The position numbers and the translations under genes are program-made. This document shows, in pieces, positions 1 to 6,541 of a stretch of 45,810 bases of DNA. The stretch is from Campylobacterales bacterium. GTDB lineage: Bacteria; Campylobacterota; Campylobacteria; Campylobacterales; Nitratiruptoraceae. The notes below the pieces were generated by a model. The model was not told where the DNA came from, ran no database searches, and worked only from the letters and a program-made list of their open reading frames with translations. Within the stretch, counting starts at the first letter, position 1, and each line of letters opens with the position of its first letter. The stretch covers positions 1 to 45,810 of the forward strand of contig JALWIX010000069.1 in the NCBI GenBank assembly GCA_027082175.1. The letters run 5' to 3'.

Positions 1-440
1 TAGTTAGAGCGCCTATCGTTTACGGATACGGCGTTAAGGCAAATATGAGAAGTCTTGTAACTTTGGTAAAAAGGTTTCCTATACTGCCTTTTGCGGATAT
101 TAACAACAAAAGAAGTATGGTATATGTTGGAAATTTGTCTCATTTGATAGATGAGATTGTAAAACAGGAAAAAAACGGTATTTTTTTGGCGAGCGACGAT
201 GAGGCTATAAGTACTACTAGATTGATTGAGCTTATAGCTCAAAGTTTAGGGCAAAAAGTAAATTTGGTTAAAATTCCGATGTTTTCCTTTTTGTTGAAAA
301 CTTTAAAGAGAGATTATTATAAAAGGCTTTACGGGAATCTAGTAGTAGATAATAAGGAGACTATGAAGAGATTAGGACTCAAAAATCCCTATACGACTCA
401 AGAGGGAATTAAGTTGATGATCTATGGTGAGAAGCCGTAA
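1..440 (+). CDS. NAD-dependent epimerase/reductase, WbpV-like (C-terminal part)
   Basis: The frame is open to the left edge, so the gene starts outside the window; the ATG at 45 in the ORF track is internal. From base 3 the frame reads VRAPIVYGYGVKAN, the substrate-side motif of extended short-chain dehydrogenases. The following RSMVYVGNL and the TTRLIELIAQSLG segment resemble the C-terminal half of WbpV-type nucleotide-sugar 4-reductases or epimerases; the Rossmann and YxxxK parts lie off-window. It is followed after 14 bp by a WbpL-like transferase and then a WbpM-like dehydratase, the same trio as in Pseudomonas O-antigen loci. There the group makes UDP-FucNAc or UDP-QuiNAc and starts the glycan. 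The family is fairly sure; the exact sugar is inference. Confidence 0.8.
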   Translation, partial: VRAPIVYGYGVKANMRSLVTLVKRFPILPFADINNKRSMVYVGNLSHLIDEIVKQEKNGIFLASDDEAISTTRLIELIAQSLGQKVNLVKIPMFSFLLKTLKRDYYKRLYGNLVVDNKETMKRLGLKNPYTTQEGIKLMIYGEKP

Positions 441-454
441 AAAATGAGGATCAA

Positions 455-1420
455 ATGATTTTTTATATATCGATTATAGTTTTATCGTTTATTTTAACAT
501 TTCTCGTAAGAGAGTATGCTCTAAGGAAAAAGATCATCGATGTTCCAAACGAAAGAAGCTCTCATAGCGTTCCTACGCCAAGAGGCGGCGGTCTGGCGAT
601 AGTGCTCTCTTTTTATATCGGTCTTGTGATTTTTTATCTTAACGGTAAAATTTCTAATGAGCTTTTTTTTGCTTTAATATGCTCATTACCCATCGTTATA
701 GTTAGTTTAGTTGACGATATCGTAACGGTGAGTTCTAAAGTAAGATTTATCGTTCAGACGGCAAGTGCCGCTTTGGCTCTTTACTTGTTAGGGGGAGTCA
801 ATAAGCTAGATTTCGTTCTGTTTAAAATCGAAGGAGAATGGATCAATCTTTTGATACTTTTGGGTATGGTTTGGCTTATTAACCTTTACAATTTTATAGA
901 CGGTATAGACGCATATGCGGCTACAGAGGCAATTTTTGTTTCTATTGGAGCATATATACTTTTTCACAACGAGATCTTTTTACTTTTAGCTGCGTCGGTT
1001 AGCGGTTTTTTACCCTTTAACTGGCCAAAAGCCAAGATTTTTATGGGTGACGTGGGAAGTGCTTTTTTGGGTTTTGTATTTGCGGTGTTTATAGTCTATT
1101 ATATACATAAGGAAGTCTCCATAATCTATTGGCTTATTTTGCTTGCCCTGTTTTGGTTTGATGCTACTTTAACTCTTGCAAGAAGGATAAAAAACAAAGA
1201 GCCTTTTACAAAACCTCATAGAAAACATGCCTACCAAAGAGCCGTACAAGCAGGGTTTACGCATAAGCAGACCGTTATTGTCGCAATGATTATTAATTTA
1301 GTCGCTTTTTCTATTTTATACGTTTTAAAAGAGACAAAAGAGATTTTTTACTTCTTTTTAATATATATTGTCGCTTTATACTTTTTGACAAAGTTTATAG
1401 ATACAAAAAAGGCCTTTTGA
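455..1420 (+). CDS. Polyprenyl-phosphate N-acetylhexosamine-1-phosphate transferase (WbpL/WecA/MraY family)
   Basis: This polytopic membrane enzyme (321 aa) transfers a HexNAc-1-phosphate from a UDP-sugar to undecaprenyl phosphate, the first membrane step of glycan assembly. Visible family signatures are VPNERSSHSVPTPRGGG near residue 29, the acidic VDDI at about 88, NFIDGID at about 148, FMGDVGSAFLG at about 195 and the C-terminal loop KPHRKHAYQRA. Hydrophobic segments fill the spaces between, as expected for 10-11 helices. The ATG at 455 follows GAGGATCAA. Its partners are the WbpV-like gene upstream and the WbpM-like gene overlapping its stop. The substrate is probably UDP-FucNAc, UDP-QuiNAc or UDP-GlcNAc; sequence alone does not decide. 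Confidence 0.88.
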   Translation: MIFYISIIVLSFILTFLVREYALRKKIIDVPNERSSHSVPTPRGGGLAIVLSFYIGLVIFYLNGKISNELFFALICSLPIVIVSLVDDIVTVSSKVRFIVQTASAALALYLLGGVNKLDFVLFKIEGEWINLLILLGMVWLINLYNFIDGIDAYAATEAIFVSIGAYILFHNEIFLLLAASVSGFLPFNWPKAKIFMGDVGSAFLGFVFAVFIVYYIHKEVSIIYWLILLALFWFDATLTLARRIKNKEPFTKPHRKHAYQRAVQAGFTHKQTVIVAMIINLVAFSILYVLKETKEIFYFFLIYIVALYFLTKFIDTKKAF

Positions 1421-3210
1421 TGAATATTTTTAAACCAACAGTCGCAAATAGGGCGATATTTTTTTTGATATTTGATCTTTTGATCTCTCTTTTCACACTA
1501 TATTTGTCATATCTTTTAAGATTTAATTTTCACATACCAGCTGATCATCTACACAATTTTCCAAAAGTATTCGTTGTATTGGTCTCTTTAAAGATTTTAT
1601 TTTTCTTTGCTTTTAAGATCTACTTTTTTGCTTGGAGATTTTTTTCTTTAAACGAAGCTAAAAAACTACTTTTTGCTCATATTGCGGCTTATTTTGGTTT
1701 TACGATTCTATTTTTATTTTTCAAAGAGTTTTTTATACCTATGCCAAGAAGCGTTATTTTAATAGACTTTTTCTTATCTATATTTTTTATAGGCGGTTTT
1801 CGTTTTTTAAAAAGACTATTTTTAGAGTTTTCAAAAAAAGGTGAAGTTAAACCGACTATGATTATAGGGGCTACTCCAAAGGCGGTTTCTCTTATAAGAC
1901 ATTTTGTAACGGAAAAAGCTGGTTATTGGCCTGTTGCTATAGTTGATGATAATAGTTCGATGATAAATACTTATCTTGCAAATATAAAAGTATATGATTT
2001 GCGAAATTTGGAAAGAGTTATAGAGAAATTAAATATAAGTTCCGTTATCATCGCAAAAGATTATGATACGAAAAAGTTAGATAAAATTTTTGAAAGGCTT
2101 AAAGAGTTAGGTATAGAAGACATTAAATTGGCAAAGCTTTTGGGAGATAGAGTCGAAGAGTTAAAAGATATATCCATAGAGGATCTTTTAGCTAGAAAAC
2201 CAAAAGATTTAGATATAAAAGTCATCAAAGATTTTATAGAAAATAAAACTGTTTTGATAACAGGTGCAGGCGGTAGTATAGGAAGCGAGATAGCAAGACA
2301 GTGTAGTAGATTTGGAGCAAAAAAACTTATTCTTTTAGACAATAGCGAATATAATCTATACACTATCACCGAAGAGCTCTCCACCTACGATATAGTCCCT
2401 CTGATGCAAACGGTTGTAGATAGAGAAGCTATCAACAAAACTATAAAAAAATATAGACCGGATATCATAGTTCATGCGGCAGCGTATAAACACGTTCCTC
2501 TGGTTGAATTTAATCCTAAAGAGGCAGTAATAAACAATATACTAGGAACGAAAAATGTAATTGACGCTTCTATTAAGTACGGAGTAAAGAAATTTGTACT
2601 TATTTCGACAGACAAAGCTGTTAGACCTACGAACGTAATGGGTGCGACAAAAAGAGTTTGTGAACTATACGCACAAAACGTGGATGCTAAAGAGACCGAG
2701 ATTGTCGCTGTTAGATTTGGCAACGTACTAGGAAGTAGCGGAAGTGTCATACCTAAGTTCAAAGAGCAGATAAAAAAAGGCGGACCATTGACAGTAACAC
2801 ATCCTGAGGTTACAAGATACTTTATGCTTATTCCGGAAGCTTGCAAACTGGTTCTTCAAGCAGCTGCAATCGCTAAGGGTGGAGAGATTTTCATACTAGA
2901 TATGGGAGAGCCTGTGAAGATTGTGGATTTAGCTAAAAAAATGCTAAAGCTTTATGGAAAAGAGAAAGAGATAGAGATAGTATTTACCGGTCTTAGACCC
3001 GGAGAAAAACTTTTTGAAGAACTTTTGCTAGACGAGACGGAGCAAAAAACAAAGTATGAATCTATCTATGTGACAAGACCGACCATTTACGATATTGATG
3101 TGCTTGAAAAAAATATAGAAGAGCTTTTAAAAACCGATGAAAACAGTATAGTTGCAAAGTTACAAGAGATAGTTAAAGAGTTTCAGCCCAAACAATATAA
3201 AAAAAGTTGA
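1420..3210 (+). CDS. Membrane UDP-N-acetylglucosamine 4,6-dehydratase (WbpM/PglF/FlaA1 long type)
   Basis: The product (596 aa) converts UDP-GlcNAc to the 4-keto-6-deoxy sugar used for bacillosamine, QuiNAc or FucNAc. Four N-terminal membrane helices (about 10-130) precede a CoA-binding-like Rossmann domain (GATPKAVSL, about 146) and the dehydratase domain with TGAGGSIGSE near 281. The active site STDKAVRPTNVMGATK has Met where short-chain dehydrogenases usually have the catalytic Tyr, the hallmark of WbpM/PglF enzymes. The ORF track begins at TTG 1417. ATG 1420, overlapping the upstream TGA by one base, is the likelier start and implies translational coupling. The position before pglB supports a role in protein glycosylation or O-antigen synthesis. 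Confidence 0.92.
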   Translation: MNIFKPTVANRAIFFLIFDLLISLFTLYLSYLLRFNFHIPADHLHNFPKVFVVLVSLKILFFFAFKIYFFAWRFFSLNEAKKLLFAHIAAYFGFTILFLFFKEFFIPMPRSVILIDFFLSIFFIGGFRFLKRLFLEFSKKGEVKPTMIIGATPKAVSLIRHFVTEKAGYWPVAIVDDNSSMINTYLANIKVYDLRNLERVIEKLNISSVIIAKDYDTKKLDKIFERLKELGIEDIKLAKLLGDRVEELKDISIEDLLARKPKDLDIKVIKDFIENKTVLITGAGGSIGSEIARQCSRFGAKKLILLDNSEYNLYTITEELSTYDIVPLMQTVVDREAINKTIKKYRPDIIVHAAAYKHVPLVEFNPKEAVINNILGTKNVIDASIKYGVKKFVLISTDKAVRPTNVMGATKRVCELYAQNVDAKETEIVAVRFGNVLGSSGSVIPKFKEQIKKGGPLTVTHPEVTRYFMLIPEACKLVLQAAAIAKGGEIFILDMGEPVKIVDLAKKMLKLYGKEKEIEIVFTGLRPGEKLFEELLLDETEQKTKYESIYVTRPTIYDIDVLEKNIEELLKTDENSIVAKLQEIVKEFQPKQYKKS

Positions 3211-3291
3211 TAAAAAATAGTTTTTTGTTTTTAAAGTATATTGATAAACAAAAATGCTAATATTATAAAAATTGACTTTAAAGGTGAATAA

Positions 3292-5490
3292 GTGATTGGT
3301 AACAAGGAAGAGAATATACAAAAAAAAGAGATTATCGTTTTTATAGTTTTAGCTTTTGTTTTTTCTATAGCCGTTCGTCTTTATTGGTACTATTGGGCAT
3401 CGGGAATAGACGGGTTTTACTGGAACGGTCAGGTTATGATAAACACAAATGACGGCTACTATTTTGCTAGCGGCGCTCAAAAAGAGCTTTTCGGGATGCA
3501 TCAGTTTAATCCGTTAGTCCCAGGCTTTTGGGATAGGGGACTTGTATTTATAACCACTATCTTAGCTAAAGTTTTACCCTTTTCTCTAGATTCTATAATC
3601 CTTTTTATGTCAGCGATTTTTTCAAGTTTTATCGTAGTTCCTCTAGTTTTATTGGGACGGCTTTACGGTATAAGCTGGGTTGGTTTTTTTGCGGCTATTT
3701 TAGCTTCTGTAGTTTGGAGTTATTACAACAGGACAATGATAGGCTACTACGATACGGATATGTTTAGCGTATCGATTTTGATGTTTATTTTTTACTTTTT
3801 AGTCGCGTCTATAAAGAGAAAAAACTATCAAGATATCTTTTGGGCGGCTGTAATAGGAGCTATATATCCTTTCTTTTATGTTCCCGGACAGAACGTTTTA
3901 TATGGTCTTATCATAGCATATACTATCTATTTAGCGATTTTTCATAGAAAAGATTCATTTTTTTATCCTTCACTGATTTTACTTTATGTTTCGCTTTTTC
4001 CTCTATTTTTTATTTTTAAACTCATATTGGTAATATCGACATTTATAGCATTGAAAAAAGAGTTTATACCAAAACAATATGAAAAATATTTAGCTTTTGG
4101 AGTTATTGCTATTTTTTTCCTTTGGAGCGATGCGCTTTTAAGGATTTGGCAAAAGATTGACGCATATTTTTTCAAACATGGAACGGAAAACCAGGGTTTA
4201 CACTTTTTTAAGGTTATGCAAACCGTCAGAGAAGCCTCCTCGATACCATTTGAGACTCTCGCAAACAGGATAAGCGGTCATGTAGCCACTTTTTTGCTTG
4301 CAATGGTTGGATATATCGTACTTTTGTTTAAAGAGAGAAGTTTTTGGATAAGCTTGGTTTTGGTAGGACTTGGACTTTTTGCTATAACGGGGGGACTTAG
4401 ATTTACCATTTACGCCGTACCATTTATGGCTTTTTCTTTGGTATATCTTTTTTGGTTTATGTTCTATAAAATAGAAAAAAAAGTCTTAAAATATACACTT
4501 GTTGGAGTTTTAACTATTTTTGCTCTAATACCCAATATCATCCACGTTATAGAGTATAAAGTTCCTACCGTTTTTACTAAAAAAGAGGTTGCAGACCTTA
4601 ATAGACTTAAAAATGTGGGCTCGTCTAAAGATTTTGTGCTAACCTGGTGGGATTACGGCTATCCTATATGGTACTATGCGGATAAATGTACGTTAATAGA
4701 CGGCGGAAAACACAACCACGACAATTTTATCGTCTCAAAGATTCTATCAACCAGTTCACAACTGCAAGCCGCTAGGCTAGCTAGGATCTCCGTTGAGACT
4801 TACGTTAAACAAGTAGAGTGGTATAAAAGATATAAAGAAGAAGGGCTTGATTTATCTGAAATTCCAGAAGAGTTTATATTTCGAAAAAAAGGGAAGAAAT
4901 CTTTTATAGCAAATCCGGGTTTTCCGGTGGCAGATGTGATTTTTCAAAATGGTAAAAAGAGCCAAATTGATCCAAACGACTTTTTAGAAGAGCTAAAATA
5001 TGGCGATGTAAAACTTCCAAAAAAGACGAGAGAGATATATGTGTATCTGCCTCTTAGGATGATGGAAATTTTTCCGACCGTAAAACTTTTTAGCAGTATA
5101 GATTTAAAAACCGGTAAAAAGAGCTCCTCTTTTATCTTTTATAGTGAAAGGTTTAAAGATACAAAAGATCTTCTCATATTTGAAAGAGGAGTGGCGCTTG
5201 ATAAAAAAAGTGGAGTTTTGCTTATCGGTAAACAGAAGGTCCCTATAAAAGAATTTTTTACGGTAGGGTATACAAAAGGTGGGAAAGTCGTTAAGCAAAA
5301 ACAGAGTCTACGCAAAAACGCTCCTTTAAGCGTGATCTTTTTGTCAAGTTATCAATCTTTTTTGATAGTCGATGATGAGATGTTAAACTCCTTATATATA
5401 CAGATGTTTGTTTTTGACAACTATGATAAAGAGCTATTTGAACCCGTTGTTATATCTCCTTGGAGCAAGATATATCGGGTTAAGATATAA
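3292..5490 (+). CDS. pglB: STT3-type oligosaccharyltransferase PglB
   Basis: This enzyme moves a lipid-linked oligosaccharide onto Asn in D/E-x-N-x-S/T sequons on the periplasmic side. About 430 residues of multispanning membrane domain carry the first acidic metal-site motif (NDGYYF, Asp about 54), the second (YYDTDM, about 156-158) and a TVRE loop near 313. The soluble C-terminal part starts with WWDYG at about 452 and has MMEI near 588, matching the MxxI motif of Campylobacter PglB. The length of 732 aa is typical. It starts with GTG, with AAAGGTG upstream; an AT-rich TATTAT at about 3261 is a weak promoter candidate. All catalytic motifs are present, so it should be active. It indicates general N-glycosylation, with the glycan made at least partly by the three genes upstream. 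Confidence 0.95.
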   Translation: MIGNKEENIQKKEIIVFIVLAFVFSIAVRLYWYYWASGIDGFYWNGQVMINTNDGYYFASGAQKELFGMHQFNPLVPGFWDRGLVFITTILAKVLPFSLDSIILFMSAIFSSFIVVPLVLLGRLYGISWVGFFAAILASVVWSYYNRTMIGYYDTDMFSVSILMFIFYFLVASIKRKNYQDIFWAAVIGAIYPFFYVPGQNVLYGLIIAYTIYLAIFHRKDSFFYPSLILLYVSLFPLFFIFKLILVISTFIALKKEFIPKQYEKYLAFGVIAIFFLWSDALLRIWQKIDAYFFKHGTENQGLHFFKVMQTVREASSIPFETLANRISGHVATFLLAMVGYIVLLFKERSFWISLVLVGLGLFAITGGLRFTIYAVPFMAFSLVYLFWFMFYKIEKKVLKYTLVGVLTIFALIPNIIHVIEYKVPTVFTKKEVADLNRLKNVGSSKDFVLTWWDYGYPIWYYADKCTLIDGGKHNHDNFIVSKILSTSSQLQAARLARISVETYVKQVEWYKRYKEEGLDLSEIPEEFIFRKKGKKSFIANPGFPVADVIFQNGKKSQIDPNDFLEELKYGDVKLPKKTREIYVYLPLRMMEIFPTVKLFSSIDLKTGKKSSSFIFYSERFKDTKDLLIFERGVALDKKSGVLLIGKQKVPIKEFFTVGYTKGGKVVKQKQSLRKNAPLSVIFLSSYQSFLIVDDEMLNSLYIQMFVFDNYDKELFEPVVISPWSKIYRVKI

Positions 5491-5502
5491 CCTCCTTGCT
5501 AT

Positions 5503-5536
5503 TTTTTAGTTTTTGAACTAGTTCAAAAACTAAAAA
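5503..5536. repeat. 34-bp perfect palindrome between convergent genes
   Basis: Each 17-base half starts TTTTTAGTTTTTGAAC; the centre is GAACTAGTTC. It lies 13 bp after the pglB stop and 39 bp from the end of the convergent small membrane protein gene. The T-tracts are on the 5' side of the hairpin on both strands, the reverse of an intrinsic terminator. It may still act as a 3'-end hairpin, or it may be a binding site. Confidence 0.7.
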
Positions 5537-5574
5537 GATAAAAAGTTGCTTATTTATAAGATAGTAGTTGTTTA

Positions 5575-5964
5575 TTAAAAGAGTGCAAGATAAAACAATG
5601 CGATATAAATGACTGTATTTAAGTATATCATACTAGAAGATATTTTAAAATCTTGAGGGATACCTAAAATCTCATCTATATCTTTGCCTTTTATTTTAGA
5701 TTGAATAAGCCATAGTTTAAAGGCTATATCGGAAGTTTTTAAAAGCAAGATACTAATCATCCATATATTTGATATTCCATATTTTATAGCTACATATAAA
5801 ACAAACCAGTAGCTAGGGTGAGATAAGAAAAAGTAGATTTGGCCATTTTCATACTTTTTAAAAATATTGTCGATTATACCTTTAAAACTGTCCGCTTTTT
5901 GCCAAGATGCCTCGTATAGCTCAAAAATTATTAAAATGATTAGATATAAAGCTTTATCTTCCAT
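5575..5964 (-). CDS. Small integral membrane protein, unknown function
   Basis: I do not recognise this 129-aa protein by function. It has an N-terminal hydrophobic segment (about 6-16), one or two central hydrophobic stretches (SYWFVLYVAIKYG, then ISNIWMISILLL), a polar loop with KGKDIDEILGIP, and a C-terminal helix ending in LFYLALF. This suggests three or four membrane segments. ATG 5964 has AGGAG just upstream. It is transcribed away from the asparaginase-domain gene across an 82-bp AT-rich region, and towards pglB across a perfect palindrome. It is probably a real gene because it has a plausible start and ribosome site and no overlapping alternative. Confidence 0.6.
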   Translation of the reverse strand: MEDKALYLIILIIFELYEASWQKADSFKGIIDNIFKKYENGQIYFFLSHPSYWFVLYVAIKYGISNIWMISILLLKTSDIAFKLWLIQSKIKGKDIDEILGIPQDFKISSSMIYLNTVIYIALFYLALF

Positions 5965-6046
5965 AGCTCCTACTAATATAAAAACTTTTCGCTATTTTAA
6001 TCAAAAATGAATAAAATATGGTTGAATATTAACTAAAGAGGTAGAG

Positions 6047-6541
6047 TTGGAGATAGCGATTATCAATACCGGAGGAACCTTCAATAAAAGATACGATCCC
6101 ATAAAGGGAGAGCTGATAGTTCCTAGAGATAACTTGGCGATAGAGAATATTTTAAAAAGTTATCATACAAACTTAGATTATGTACTAAAAGGGATGATAT
6201 TTAAAGATAGTCTTGAAATGGACGATAAAGATAGAGAGAGTTTGCTAAACGAGATAAAAAATGCTCAAACTAAAAAGGTTTTAGTAGTTCACGGAACGGA
6301 TACTATGCGAAAGAGTGCAGCTTTCATAGCAAAAAATATTGAAGAAAAGTGTGTCGTATTTACCGGCGCTATGGAGCCTTTTTCTATAAATCCCGCGGAG
6401 GCTACGGCAAATTTTACTTTGGCTTTAGCAAAACTTCTTTTGAACTTTGAGGAGGGCGTTTTTATAGCTATGCACTCTTTGGTTCTTCCTTATAGTAAAA
6501 TTATCAAAGATAGAGAGAGGGGAATTTTTTGTCGAAAATAA
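6047..6541 (+). CDS. Short asparaginase-domain protein (N-terminal domain only)
   Basis: This 164-aa protein matches the N-terminal half of type I/II L-asparaginases. INTGGTF at about 6-12 holds the first catalytic Thr; VHGTDTM at about 84-90 holds the second Thr-Asp pair; FTGAMEPF follows. Classical enzymes are about 330 aa with a C-terminal domain that completes the active site of the neighbouring subunit, and this is absent. I believe stand-alone proteins of this size occur in Campylobacterota, so it need not be a truncation, but activity is uncertain. The start is TTG 6047 with AAAGAGG upstream; no better ATG lies before the TGG motif. Its 3' end overlaps the start of ccoI by 13 bp, so the two are probably co-translated. 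Confidence 0.8.
   Translation: MEIAIINTGGTFNKRYDPIKGELIVPRDNLAIENILKSYHTNLDYVLKGMIFKDSLEMDDKDRESLLNEIKNAQTKKVLVVHGTDTMRKSAAFIAKNIEEKCVVFTGAMEPFSINPAEATANFTLALAKLLLNFEEGVFIAMHSLVLPYSKIIKDRERGIFCRK

Noticed and set aside
1417-1419. TTG start of the WbpM-like gene as given in the ORF track
   Set aside because: ATG at 1420 overlaps the upstream stop as TGATG and is the more likely start.
5503-5536. Canonical intrinsic terminator of pglB
   Set aside because: The T-tract is 5' of the stem and no U-run follows on either strand.
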